From: a virus
Virus record (IMG/VR): IMGVR_UViG_3300006923_000022
Coordinates: 1 to 62,449 of that record
Strand: one strand, 5' to 3'
DNA: 62,449 nucleotides
The notes below the pieces were generated by a model. The model ran no database searches. It worked only from the letters and a program-made list of their open reading frames with translations, and was not told the DNA's origin. Made by a program: the position numbers and the translations under genes. Every line of letters begins with the position of its first letter. Within the stretch, counting starts at the first letter, position 1. Shown piece after piece: positions 1 through 12,700 of the stretch.

Positions 1-2
1 AA

Positions 3-419
3 ATGAGTTTTGAACAAGATTTCTTTTCACAAAGATTAATAAAAGATATAACAGTGAAGGTTCCATTGGAGATCGGTGGTAACGGATACAAAACAATAAC
101 AGAAGATGACTTAAAAGATGCAGTCAATTATGATTTAAAATCAGTCCTTCTCACTAGTAAGGGAGAACGCTTTGATAAAAACTTTGGTGTTGGTGTGAGA
201 TCTTATCTGTTTGAGAACTTCGGATCGGCCAAAATGAATTCGCTACAGCCAAGCATTGTCCGACAGATATCTAAGTATATGCCTTGGTTATCTCAGTTTA
301 ATGTACAAACCCATTCAGATCTTGAGCGACAAGTGTTTTATGTTGATATAAAGTATAAAATAAATGAGGCAAATGTAGCAGGTCATTTTAACTTATCGGT
401 TGAACTTTCTAGTATATAA
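3..419 (+). CDS. 25: Baseplate wedge protein, gp25-like
   Basis: This 138-aa protein belongs to the GPW/gp25 family, a small component of the contractile-tail baseplate wedge that helps join the wedge to the tube/sheath assembly. The visible family signature is the block around residues 48-72: a Leu-Leu-Thr-x-Lys-Gly-Glu-Arg stretch followed by FDKNFGVGVRSYLFE, where family members carry a conserved PGE/GER-x-FDPxFG core. The length matches T4 gp25 (about 130 aa). The ATG lies only two bases from the window edge, so no ribosome binding site can be judged and a slightly longer protein cannot be excluded. It is followed by the gp6-like wedge gene, the order expected for a wedge operon. Confidence 0.85.
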   Translation: MSFEQDFFSQRLIKDITVKVPLEIGGNGYKTITEDDLKDAVNYDLKSVLLTSKGERFDKNFGVGVRSYLFENFGSAKMNSLQPSIVRQISKYMPWLSQFNVQTHSDLERQVFYVDIKYKINEANVAGHFNLSVELSSI

Positions 420-435
420 CATTTCTACACTTCAC

Positions 436-443
436 CTATTTAT
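436..443 (+). promoter_or_regulatory. Candidate late promoter box CTATTTAT before gp6 gene
   Basis: CTATTTAT lies in the 41-nt gap between the gp25-like and gp6-like genes and ends 17 nt before the ATG at 461, with a Shine-Dalgarno-like GAGGG in between. It belongs to a recurring family of such boxes in this window. The promoter role is inferred from position and recurrence. Confidence 0.55.
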
Positions 444-460
444 TCTATGAGGGTTGCAAT

Positions 461-2260
461 ATGCCAAAAAACAAGAACGTTCCAATAAAATATACCAGTA
501 GAGATTTCAATTCCATCAAGCAAGATTTAATTGAACATGCAAAGAGGTACTATCCGGACAATTACAATGACTTCTCCGAAGCTTCTTTCGGTTCTATGGT
601 GTTTGACACCGTAGCCTATGTTGGAGATGTTTTATCATATTATTTAGATTATTCAGTAAATGAGTCTTTCCTAGATACCGCTGTTGAATTCAACAACGTA
701 AGGAAGCATGCAAGGAATTACGGTTACAAGTTTTCTGGAGCTCCTGTTTCACAAGGAGCATTGGCTTTATTCGTCCTTATTCCAGCTAACTCAGATGGAA
801 ACGGACCAGACACTAGTCTAATACCAAGACTGAAAAAGGGTGCTGAGTTTCGCACATCTGGGGGTGCAACATATACATTACTAGAGGATATAGACTTTAG
901 TGCCCCTGAGAACGACACAATAGCTGTAAAGTTCAATCAAACCACAGGTCAAACAACTCACTTTGCTATTAGAGCTTATGGCCAAGCTTCTTCTGGAAAG
1001 TCTTTTCTTGCCTCCGCTGATCTCACATCAGCCGCATTTGAGAAGTTTCGCAAAGTAAGAGTTGGAGACTCATCAATAACAGAGATTATAGATGTCGTAG
1101 ACTCTGAGGGCAATAGATTCTATGAAGTTGATTTTTTAAGCCAAGAGGTTGTGTTTATTGAGACAACAAACCCATCTGCACTGACTGATGGCGTAAGGTC
1201 TATAATGAAGCCGTATGTTACAGCCAGAAGGTTCACCGTATTCCAAGATGATACTGGGACATATTTACAATTTGGTTTCGGATCAGATAATGACGATGAT
1301 TCGGGATTAACAGACCCTTCGCAAGTAGCAGTCAAGATGCATGCTAGAAATCATATTACAAACCGAGCTATTGACCCTACAAAACTATTAGGAACAGACA
1401 AATTAGGTATTTCACCTCAAGGTACAACTTTGTCAATAACATACAAAAAGAACGACAGCACTTCAACAAATGCTCCTCCTAACTCAATAAAAGAAGTTTC
1501 TTTTTCAAAGATGACTTTTATAGATGAGCCAAGCCTCAGTTCCTCGGAAGTTTCTGAGATCAGGGCATCATTAGAAATAAACAACGAGGAGGCCATTGTA
1601 GGTTCATCGCTAGACTTTACGATTGATGAACTGAAGGTTCGTTCTAAAAACTATTTTGCAACACAAAACCGCGCTGTAACCAAAATGGATTATGAAGCTA
1701 TTTCATATAATATGCCCAAGAAGTTCGGACAGTTAAAGCGAGTTAATATCATTAACAATCCTTTTGCAACGAATAAGAAGTTAGCTATGTATGTTGTTTC
1801 AAGCGATGCGAATGATAACCTAGTCGTCACAAACACAGCAACAAAGAGAAACCTAGTTACTTGGCTGAATCAATATAGTTCCATTAACGATGTTATTGAG
1901 ATCTTTGATGCAAAAATAATAAACTTTGGTATCAAATTTGAATTTGAAACAGACAAGAGATACGACACAACATCCGTTTTGTTTGACGCAACACAGAGAA
2001 TAAAAGATAAATACGCAGAGAAGTTTTATATCGGAGAACCAATTTATATAAATGATATCTTTTCGATATTAAACAAAACACAAGGCGTTGTGGACGTTAA
2101 AAAAGTTGAGATAATAAATAAGTTCGGATCAGTATATTCAACCACTCAAGTATATATGGAAGATTTTATATCTCAAGACGCAACTTACTATAAAGCACCG
2201 AAGAACGTTGTCTTCGAGCTAAAGTACCCAGATAACGACATACAAGGACTAGCAGTATAA
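461..2260 (+). CDS. 6: Baseplate wedge protein, gp6-like (baseplate J family)
   Basis: A 599-aa protein resembling T4 gp6, the wedge component that dimerises to form the inner baseplate ring. The N-terminus (IKYTSRDFNSIKQDL, then a DFSEASFGSMVFDTVAYVGD segment with SYYLDYSVNESFL) is the characteristic opening of this family, and residues near 420-450 (KMDYEAISYNMPKKFG) match the conserved baseplate-J region where the chain re-enters its core fold. The length is close to T4 gp6 (660 aa). The ATG follows a GAGGG ribosome binding site. The stop overlaps the next start (TAATG), suggesting translational coupling with the downstream structural gene. Confidence 0.85.
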   Translation: MPKNKNVPIKYTSRDFNSIKQDLIEHAKRYYPDNYNDFSEASFGSMVFDTVAYVGDVLSYYLDYSVNESFLDTAVEFNNVRKHARNYGYKFSGAPVSQGALALFVLIPANSDGNGPDTSLIPRLKKGAEFRTSGGATYTLLEDIDFSAPENDTIAVKFNQTTGQTTHFAIRAYGQASSGKSFLASADLTSAAFEKFRKVRVGDSSITEIIDVVDSEGNRFYEVDFLSQEVVFIETTNPSALTDGVRSIMKPYVTARRFTVFQDDTGTYLQFGFGSDNDDDSGLTDPSQVAVKMHARNHITNRAIDPTKLLGTDKLGISPQGTTLSITYKKNDSTSTNAPPNSIKEVSFSKMTFIDEPSLSSSEVSEIRASLEINNEEAIVGSSLDFTIDELKVRSKNYFATQNRAVTKMDYEAISYNMPKKFGQLKRVNIINNPFATNKKLAMYVVSSDANDNLVVTNTATKRNLVTWLNQYSSINDVIEIFDAKIINFGIKFEFETDKRYDTTSVLFDATQRIKDKYAEKFYIGEPIYINDIFSILNKTQGVVDVKKVEIINKFGSVYSTTQVYMEDFISQDATYYKAPKNVVFELKYPDNDIQGLAV

Positions 2261-3786
2261 TGGCCATTAAAAAATATTTTGCATCAGCGGATACCACAAT
2301 ATCTAACGCTTTTGACCAAACCCTATTATCTTCAAACTCAGCAACAGGCTCCAACATGGGAGCTGCTGATATATTAGAGACGTTTCAAATATATGGACAA
2401 GCATCTTCTTCTTCTGGTCTCTCATCTGAGTTGTCAAGGATACTTGTGCGTTTTGATACGACAGCGATAGCATCAGATAGAAGTACGGGGGCAATACCGG
2501 CTTCCTCAAATGTATCTTTTTATTTAAAACTATATAATGCTGCTCATTCGGAAACAATACCGGAAAATTATACCATGGCCGTTCAAGCAGTTTCACAGTC
2601 TTGGCAAGAAGGTTTCGGTCTGGACATGGTAAATTATACAGATAAAACTTATGGCTTGACTGGTTCAACTTGGGCATACCGAGGAACAACAGGGGCATGG
2701 GCTGTAGCTGGAGGTAAATATCATCAAACGCCAACCTATGACGTCACAATGACCACAGGGTTAGAAAATATTGAATTGGATGTTACCACCTTGGTCGAGC
2801 AATGGTTAGTTGGTACAAAAGACAATGATGGATTTGGAATATCATTATCTAGTTCTTATGAACAAGAAACAAAATCCTACTATACTAAGAAATTCTTCGC
2901 CCGAGGTTCAGAATTTTATTTTAAAAGACCTGTTCTCGAGGCACGTTGGGATAACACGGTACAAGATGATAGAAATTCATTCTTCTTGTCCTCTTCGCTG
3001 GCTCCTGCCGAAGATAACCTTAATACCATTTATTTATACAATGTTGTGAGAGGAAGGTTACGAAATATTCCATCAATTGGAACAGATAGTATTTACGTAA
3101 GCATTTACTCCGGCTCATCTGATAATAGCGAACCAGATGATGGACCACTAGATATGGTTGCAGACGCCACACACGTTGTCTCTGCACGTCCTAAGGTGGT
3201 TACTGGGTCATACGTATCAACTGGTGTTTATGCGGCTACATTTGCATTTACGGGCTCTTCTACACTAACAAAAGTGTATGATGTTTGGTTCAGCGGAAGT
3301 GAAAACGTAACCAGCGCAGACGGAACCGGAGTAGTCCAGTTACATACAGGTACGATAAATGTAAACACGTTAAGTGCAGACATCTATAATCCATCGACGA
3401 GATATATCCTTTCTCTTTCAAATCTTCGGGAGAGTTATGGACCTACCGAGACAGCTCGCTTTAAACTTTATTCAAGACCTAGAGATTGGAGCCCCACAAT
3501 ATATACAAAGGCATCCAGTGTCCCTGAGACGACAATTATAACCAGCGCTTCATATGAGATATTTAGATCAACAGATGGTTTGAAAGTCATCCCCTTTGGA
3601 ACAGGCTCAGACTATCACACAGGTTTATCCTATAATGTAAGTGGAAACTATTTTGATTTGGATATGTCCAACTTAGAAAAAGGATACACTTATGGTATGA
3701 GATTCTCTTTCTATGATGATGCTGTTGGATCTTGGAACACCCAACCCTATGAATTTAACTTTAAAGTGAGAAATGATGAGTATTAG
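2260..3786 (+). CDS. Virion structural protein with DNRLRE-like domain
   Basis: A 508-aa predicted structural protein. Residues about 60-230 show the pattern of DNRLRE-type beta-rich domains: a leading ILVRFDTTAI strand, a SFYLKLYNA segment, SQSWQEGFG, and IELDVTTLVEQWLVG, followed by GFGISLS. The second half is rich in Ser, Thr, Tyr and Gly, typical of phage beta-structured adhesin or baseplate parts. It starts inside the stop of the gp6-like gene (TAATG) and its end overlaps the next gene by 14 nt, so it belongs to the baseplate operon. A role as a peripheral baseplate or fibre-attachment protein is inferred from position; no T4 homologue is recognisable by eye. Confidence 0.6.
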   Translation: MAIKKYFASADTTISNAFDQTLLSSNSATGSNMGAADILETFQIYGQASSSSGLSSELSRILVRFDTTAIASDRSTGAIPASSNVSFYLKLYNAAHSETIPENYTMAVQAVSQSWQEGFGLDMVNYTDKTYGLTGSTWAYRGTTGAWAVAGGKYHQTPTYDVTMTTGLENIELDVTTLVEQWLVGTKDNDGFGISLSSSYEQETKSYYTKKFFARGSEFYFKRPVLEARWDNTVQDDRNSFFLSSSLAPAEDNLNTIYLYNVVRGRLRNIPSIGTDSIYVSIYSGSSDNSEPDDGPLDMVADATHVVSARPKVVTGSYVSTGVYAATFAFTGSSTLTKVYDVWFSGSENVTSADGTGVVQLHTGTINVNTLSADIYNPSTRYILSLSNLRESYGPTETARFKLYSRPRDWSPTIYTKASSVPETTIITSASYEIFRSTDGLKVIPFGTGSDYHTGLSYNVSGNYFDLDMSNLEKGYTYGMRFSFYDDAVGSWNTQPYEFNFKVRNDEY

Positions 3787-6700
3787 TGATTTTTTCAATA
3801 AAAAGATCGTCACCCAAAGTTCTTTGGAAGAAACAACATCTTCCGTAGAATCTCCTGACCTTATAAAAGAGATCAGTAAAAAGAACCAGACATTTTTTCC
3901 AAATGTTAACTTTTCTGATCCTTCAAACTTTGTACACTTCGGTTCTGCGAAAGAATATTATGAAGGAAGTATTAAAAGAATTTACGAGTCTTATCCATAT
4001 GATGGCTCTGAAGCTGAAAAGATGGTTTTTGATAGTAAGTCTACCTATCTAGACCAATGGCTATTAGACAATAAATATCCAAAATCTACCGGATATGCCT
4101 TGTTTTCTGCTGAAGAGTGGGGCTCGGCTACTAGCACTATCGACCAATATGCTGTCCCAACAAACAAAGAATACATTTATTCAGCTGGAGGAATGCACTC
4201 AGCATCACTAACTCAGCATGAGAATCAAGATGATCCAATCGGAAACCATGCATTAAAAGATGTTTTTAATCTTGGTGTTAAATACGACGCAGATAAGAAC
4301 CGAACCATCAATTACCGAATGAAGATGGATGATGGTATTACAATTCAGTTTTGGCTTAAGAAGGATGCTTTTACTACAACAACCGACAAGGAAGTTATTC
4401 TAGATTTATGGAATGGAATTGCTGACTCTGGTTCTCATGATTATGGTAGATTAACCTTGGAGATGTCCGGTGGAGCCAGTCTAGCAACTACAGGTTCGGT
4501 TTTCTACCTAACCCTCCGTTCTGGTTCTTATGGAATTATCAATAGGGCTATTTGCGCTTCATCGTACAACGCCTCCTCTATCTCAAATGGAGTCTGGCAA
4601 CATCATACTGTAACTGTAAAAGCTGCTAACACCAACTTAGATGTGAAATATTATAATAACGGCTTGCTAAATTTGGCAAGGACATTTCCAACAACCGTTA
4701 CATTAGCAGATGTTCCTAACAACATAAATGCCTATATTGGTGCGTTGCAAACCTCTGCACAAGGAATACCATCAGCTCGTGGAGTAATGGTCGGAGCCGG
4801 TAAGCTTTCTGCTTCAATGGATGACTTTCGCTTTTGGAAAAAGACTTTAGATAATGAATACGTATATAATACTTGGTATTATCCAATCGGTGGTGGATCC
4901 AACACAGACGACTATAGAACAAACCTAGGAGTTTACTACAAGTTTAATGAAGGAATCACTGGTACGTCTTCTCTAGACAGTATGGTGTTAGATTACTCTG
5001 GACGTATCGCTAACGGCCTATGGGTAAAAGACAGTGGATACACTGGTGCTGTTTGTAGAAACACTGGTTCTGCTTTCGCATCCGCTAGTGTTCTTACTGA
5101 AGAACCCGGCGACCCGATCATAAGATCCGCCCACTCTTCAGTGCAAAGCTTGCTTATTGAAATGCAAACTAGTGGTTCTGATTACGATAGGACAAATAGC
5201 TCATATATCTATAACTCCCTTCCAGCTTGGATACGAGAAGAAGATGAGGCAAATGATAATATAAAATATCTCTATCAAATTTTGGGATCATACCTCGACA
5301 CCCTATATGTTCAGATATCTGAGATTCCGAAGTTAAAAGATAAAAATTACTTCTCGGCTTCGGCCGAACCATACCCGTTTACCGAGAGACTGTTAAATGA
5401 TCGCGGTCTTCTAACACCTAACAGTTTCGTCAATGGTGATGTGATGGAATACTTCTGGGATAGAAATAAACACGGGGTACATTATGAACAAACAATAGAG
5501 AAGACAAAAAGATTAATCTACAACAATATCTACAACAATATTGATTTCATATTGAAGTCCAAAGGTACGGAAAAATCTTTTAGAAATCTATTAAGGTGCT
5601 ATGGTATTGATGATGAATTGGTTAAGCTCAATGTCTACACAGACAACGGAAAACATTATTTAACTGATCGTTATAAGAACTCTTCTGTCAAAACAAAAGT
5701 ACTCGACTTAAACAAGGCATCGAGAGTTAATGCATCTGTTACTCAAACCTCATCTAGTATGAACGCATTGACATTCATCTCAGGTTCTGGAGCTGAGCTT
5801 AATGAAAAGTTTTCTGCTTTTTCATTTGAAGCAGGTATAACATTCCCAAAGAAACCCAGTTTTGGAGAGACTGGTTACTTTTTAGATACCTCTCTTTCAT
5901 CTTCACTATTTGGATTTCACCAAGCAGTTAGTGGAGCAAATGCTCATTATGGATGGAATACGCCGGATGATGCAAACTTGCAAGTATATGCTGTTAAAGC
6001 TGCTCTAGATTCTGAAAGGGTTAAGTTCGTAGTAACCAACACGGATGCTAGCATATATGCCGAATCAGATTATTATGAAGAAGTATACAACGCTGAAAGG
6101 TGGAACTTTCAATTATCTATAAAGCCAACTGGATATCCATTCAACGGTAGCGCCACTCACACTGCTAATCCAACATATGATGTTGAGCTATATGGAGTAA
6201 CGCATAATTTAGGAGATGTTCGAAACGAGTTTCTAATAGCAAATACTGCGACATACGCCAAAGGCGTACAGATAATGACTCAACCAAAAAGGGTTTATAT
6301 CGGAGCACATATCACAGACTTCACAGGGTCCGCTATCACTCCTTCTGATGTCCTATTTGATTCTTGCCGAGCATGGATGGATAAACTGGAAAACGAGTCT
6401 ATCAAACAACATAATTTAGATCCAATGAATTACGGTCATGATAAGATATATAATGCGACAACTCTATTCAATGTAACTATCTCTAGCTCAGTATGTATTC
6501 CGGGAGCAGATTCTCTAATCTTGCACTGGAACTTTGATCAAAATACAGCCGCAAATACAACAGGTAGTTTCTTTGTTGAAGATTTCTCAAGCGGTTCTAC
6601 ATCAAATCTATATGGCTGGGCAAGTAATATAATAGAAAGAGAGAACAAGGGTTATGGCGTTGGTTTTCCAAACAGCGATCCAAGCCCTGTCCGAAGCGAA

Positions 6701-9700
6701 TTTATTTTTGCAAGAAGAAAAGAACTTCCTGAGATATCATTTACTGATGACAATATCACTATTATGGGAGATAAACAGAAATTCTTCATCGAAGACGAAG
6801 ATACAACCGATAATGTTTTTGCCTTAGAAAAAAGTATGTATCAAGTGATGTCTGAGGAGATGTTAAGAACTTTTGCAACAATGAAGGAATATTCCAACTT
6901 GTTTTCAAAACCCGTCGATCTCTATCGATCAGAATATAAGAGGTTAAGGAAAGCTCGTGAATTGTTCTTTAATCGTGTTGAGGCCAACCCAGACCTAGAT
7001 AGGTATGTCGATTATTACAAATGGATAGACTCCTCTCTATCCTTCTTTATAGAACAATTGAAACCAGCCTCAGTTACTTTCACAAAAGGTATATCAGATG
7101 TTGTTGAGAGTCACATTTTTGAAAGACCAAAATATAATAGAAAATTTCCAACCGTTAAAACGATCCAAGCAACCCAAGGTGTTATTAAGACCATTGGAGA
7201 ATTGGAGTATAACTGGAAGTTTGGACACTCACCAGAATATAAAACAACAAATGAAAACACAAATTGTCTATGGCAGAGAGAGCGAAGAGAAAGAACAGGT
7301 GCTAATGCCACACAAAGACAGAGTATTATTGATACTATAAACACAAATGCCCAATCTTATAACGTATATCTTGGAGATAATGATAAGAACATATACTTGA
7401 GACCAACTTATGTAACAAAGAGGTTTTCAAGACCATACAAATTAGACTATGAGCTTAAAACCACTATCCATGGTGGAATTAATTATAATCAACAAAAGAA
7501 CAGGGATTTTGTTTTTAATGTGACTAGGCCCCATGGAGCAAAAACTAACTTGGGCATACCCGTCAATGTATTCACAGTAGGTGCCGGAACAGGCCAAGGT
7601 ATAACAAACACTAGACTTTGCTATGATGAGGAAGATCCAACTAAGGTTGTTGAATTTGAATATATAATGATAGCTGGTAAAGATTCCTCGGGGGACGGCG
7701 CCGCACCAGCAACAGCCTCTTTGGAATACGCTTATAAGGTAAAAGGACATTTAGCATCACCGTTCAAATTAATTTCCGGAAGTATATCGAAAGGTGCAAA
7801 TAAAAAAGTATATGATAACTATAAAACTGATGCTGTCATTACAAACCTACATTCTGATACGACCTATTTTGAAAATGACATCCCCATGCAGGGACCATTC
7901 ACAGAGACTTGGGTTGGTGGTCACCAATCTCGACACGTTGAGATAAACAAATATGATACCAATAAACAGCCCGGCGACGGGAATGCTCCATTAAATAATC
8001 TTGATGGCGTATATTCTAGACCTGAGGCTTGGCGATTAGTCTTTGGAGAACATACTGATGAGCTTACCAAAGACGGAGCATTTGGTTTCGTTGGAGCAGA
8101 TTATGGTGGACCATATCCGGATAATACCAGAAAGTTTGCTATTTATTATAGAGGGCTCCGCGCTAAGCGTCCCTATAATGTTGGAAACATCAGCGGCTCA
8201 GCTTATCGTTTAGGAAATTATAAAGAAAATTATGAGTACTTTAACTCTGTTGGCCGGTTGGAAAATAATACAAGACTGAAGAAAGCAGCTTCAACAGAAG
8301 ACTATCTAATTGACAGTTTATTTTTGCCAACAGATATTAAAACAATCTTACCAGCAACAACAAACCCACTAACTCTAATTGCAATAGCTCCTTCTGGGTC
8401 TGGTAATATATTCGGACAAGGAGAGAGCAATCGGTTAAATGATAATTTGGAAATGGTCATTGATGGTGTGTCTGCTACCGGTTCATTTCAAGTCACTAGT
8501 TCAACAACTTATTTACAACAATGGACAGGCTCAGTTGTCGTACAAGGTATCCCTAAAGCAGCAACACATTCATGTTTGTCTTGGACAGTTGCAACTGGTT
8601 CTTCTTTGCCAAACGGAGATATCTTACAGTTAACAGCTTCAGGTACAGACTTTGAAATTGAAATAGATAAGACAAGTGCTGCTGCTCCAACAGGAAGCTC
8701 AAATGCTACGTTATCGGTATACCCAGCCACGGTCTTCGGCTTGAATACTTATAGAAGAGCCATAAGAGCCAAAGCAACCTCAGCTGAGGTGTCGCCATAT
8801 GCTGACTATCTAAATAACAGCCAATTTGCGTCCAATAATTTCTCAGTATCCCTTTGGTTTAACAATTTAAACAATGATACCAGTTACAATACCTCCTTTT
8901 TTAATTTTTATGAAGGCTCTGATCAGCGCCACTACCTTGACATCTCCGGAAATGATTTTCTTCTTCATTATGAAAATAACGCTGGTAGTTCTGATGAATT
9001 AACTTTTGATACCAATGCAGTAACTGTATCAGGAAGCCAGTGGATGCATATAATTGCAGTATTTGAAGTTGATGATCTAACTGACAATGCCAAAGCTCCT
9101 AAGATGTTTATAAACGGAAATCCCGTGACAGCATCAGGAGCTGATTCTTACACTGCTCCCGGCGGGACACCCCCTGCTATTGACAAACTACAATTAAGAA
9201 TAGATGATTACTGTATGATACAAGACTTAACCGTTTGGAAAACCCTACTCACAGGATCAGAAGCTGCTCAAGAACTTTACAATGGAGGGGTTTGGAAAAG
9301 CCCAGCAACCCATACCAGTGCTTCTTCGATAATAGACTATTGGAAAATGGGAGAAGAATTGGATTGGGACAGGCTTCAACTAAAAACAGGAGACGAACTT
9401 GATGATTACTTACCAGCAGGTAGCAAGTATATTTCGTCAAGCTTCGGTGCTGGAGGGATATCATTTCCGATCTCCACCTCTGATGATGAACATGTTGAAC
9501 TGGTCAAGGGTTACGGAGACAGAACAAATACCGACATCTGGGACGCCTTATCAGCCTCTTTAGATGGTAAGTTTCCCGGATACGACACCTCATATATTTC
9601 TGGTTCTCAAAATGCTCATTTTTTCATGAGAGCTACAAGTTCAGGAGTTGAGACTGTTGATTATTATGCAACTGGAACTGGCTTCGCATCACCAAAAGCC

Positions 9701-12700
9701 AGCTCAGGTCAGGCCGCATTTGCATCAACACTAAAGCATGGTGATATATTTAGACCATTTCCGCAAGCAAATCTTGAGCAGGAAATACAAATTTCACACA
9801 CAACTTTTCGAGGATACGCCGGCTCAACGGGCGATGAGAATAGAGCAAATCATCGAAAAGCGTTACATTTCGACACATCTGGTACAAATGCAACAATGGC
9901 ACTAAGAAATACCAGTTATACTAATACAACAGATGCAACAGCAGTTTCTGTTTCGTTTTGGCTAAACAAGTATACTTCCACTCAAGGACACATAGTCGTA
10001 TTAGGAGAAGGTCCAGCCACCACAGACGGTATTTTCATCGACTATGAATCTGGTAAACTTAAGGTAAAAATTGGAAATGGAAGCTCTGGCGATGTTGCTT
10101 TTGATGTAACACTCGGTTTAAATGAATGGAAGCATGTCACATTAACTGCTTATAAAAATTTGGCAACAAATCCAAAATTATGGATAGACGGAGAGCCACA
10201 ATCACTAGATGCAGGATACTCCAACGTCACAACACCTTTAGGATCTACAGACCAAATAGCTATAGGAGACTTCGGAATGAGCAACGCCGCATATGAACTT
10301 CAAGGAGCTTTACAAGACTTTGTCGTTTGGAATACTCAATTAACCAATGAAGATGCTATGGTTCTTTATAATTCTGGCTCTTGGCTTGACATTTCTTCCC
10401 ATGCTTCTGCTTCTCATATTTGGGATTGGTGGACGCTTGGAGAGGAAACAAATATTGCACAAAACTCAGGCTCAGCTTTAAGTACAGGAACACCAGTGAC
10501 TTCAATATCTCCAGAAGTAGGTAGACACAGTCTAACTGTCTCTGATAATACAAAAATTGTCGTCACAGATGGTATAGTCGAAACTCTGATGTCTAACAGC
10601 TCCTTTTGGCAAGGTATATTGAACAGTTTTAACACCAGTTTAGGAGTGGACGCTCAACCAGCCGGTGGAGGAGCAGATTCCGGCATGGGTATATCTAGGG
10701 TAGATGGTACAATAACTTGGAAATCACAATACCATGGTAACCCAAAGTATACTTATGAATATGCTTTTGAAGAAACTGGTTCAACATTCGCAGTTACTCA
10801 GTTTGCATCAAACGGAACTCTTATCACAAAAAGGCATGATGGAGCAATTGGTGGACACTTTGTCCAATTTAATTCCACAGACGGAGCGGCAACAAAGTTC
10901 ATTGTTGACGAAGAGAACACAAATGCCGCTGGTAATTACGCAAAGGTTGGTAATGATTATTATATATATTCTTCCGGTAGTGATTCTACTTTCTGGACTC
11001 GACTATCCGGAGCGATCTTCACAGAATTTCCAAGCTATCAGATTTATAATTCAAGCAGCGCAACTGGTGCCACATTTTACTTAACAGGTGGTATCCTAAC
11101 AGATTTGTACACAATGGGTGTGAGTGAGAATAATAGAACAATTACTTCCGGTAGTGGTCCCCTGCATCCGGTAGGCGCAGAGGCAATATTCGGTGGCACA
11201 AGTTTCGGAGGTTTTAGTGGTTTATCTGGTGGTGTTGACCAAGTCTTCGAAAAAGGGTTGATCAATGTTATACAAAGAGAAGATGATTTCCTTACAGGTT
11301 CCACACGAAACCGAACAGTCATCACTTCCCGCTTCTCAGCACCCGGTGGAGTAGAGGTTCAAACTTATGGATATCTTGATGCTTATGCAAGAGAATATTC
11401 AGTACACAACAACTTAAACTACAGAAATTTAACAGTCAGAGGTTCAGGAAGTGGAGAGAACACTTATACTGTAGACCCCTCATTTGCGATAACCAATGAC
11501 TCTGGGGATGAATCTAGTTTTAACTTTAGTATTTCATCTCCGGGTAAGCTTTTTGTAACACCGGATACAAATAGATTTGCAATTTCATTTTGGGCAAACA
11601 ACACAAATACGTTCGGGGATGTACCAGTATTTAAATTTACCGATGGTACGTCAGGCGAAATGAGGCTAACTATTACTTTAAAATATGACCAAGAAAATTC
11701 TTATATAGTTTTATTAGCGGAGGATTTAGACTTCAGCGGCTTGGATGCTTCTTATGTATGGAGTGGCGCTGGTGCTATTGATGTTAATGGTGGCTGGAAC
11801 CATTATTTTATTGCTTTTAATCCATATGGAGGAAGCGATTCAACCCTGCATCCTTTTCTTTATATTAATGCCCAATCTTCTTCTCTCCACAGCAGCACAG
11901 TGGTTGATGGTTTGCACAACAACTTCCCAGCCGCCTATGGTTTGGATACTTGGGACGAAGAAAGTTGGAGTGACCAATACCTTAGAACTTTTGAAATTAA
12001 TACAGGATATAATTGGGCTGTTCAAGACATTGTGCTCTTTCACAATGAAGATTCCGGTGCTCCACTAAATTGGACACAAAACGATATTAACCTTTTATAT
12101 AACACTGGTTCTGGACAAACTGACTATGTGGGTCATCCAAAGTATGCTGAGATAGTTTCCGTTTATAGATTTGGCGAAGAACTAAGGCCCAATGGTTACA
12201 AAAATGGAGATTCGTTAACAAAATATCTAGATACACCTTCATTTTCACCTATACATACGGCTGGGACACATGGAAAAGCACTCGATTTAAACGCAGACTT
12301 GAACGCCGACAAATCTTCCATTGCAGCAGGTTATTATGTAAGCTCTGTCTCTGGTTTTAAATCGATGAGAGTAAACAGTCATATTAACACTAGAGACGGT
12401 TTAAGAACGCTTTACCAGCGTCCTATGGGTAGAGCTGGTGTTGATGGAAATACATCTGTTGATAGTTCAGATTATGATTATAATGCATCTTTTCACAAGG
12501 TACCGAGAAATACCGTTGTTAGAGTGGGAGACGAAATAACAACGTTTGACAAAATAGTTATGAAATTTGGTGCTGGTGGATCATCCGGTGATTGGTGGTA
12601 TTCTCAGGATCTTGACACCCGTCCCGGCGATCCTCAATGGGGAGGAACAGATTGGTTTGGCCTCACTATTGTGTTCAAATGGAGTGGGGAACAACAACCC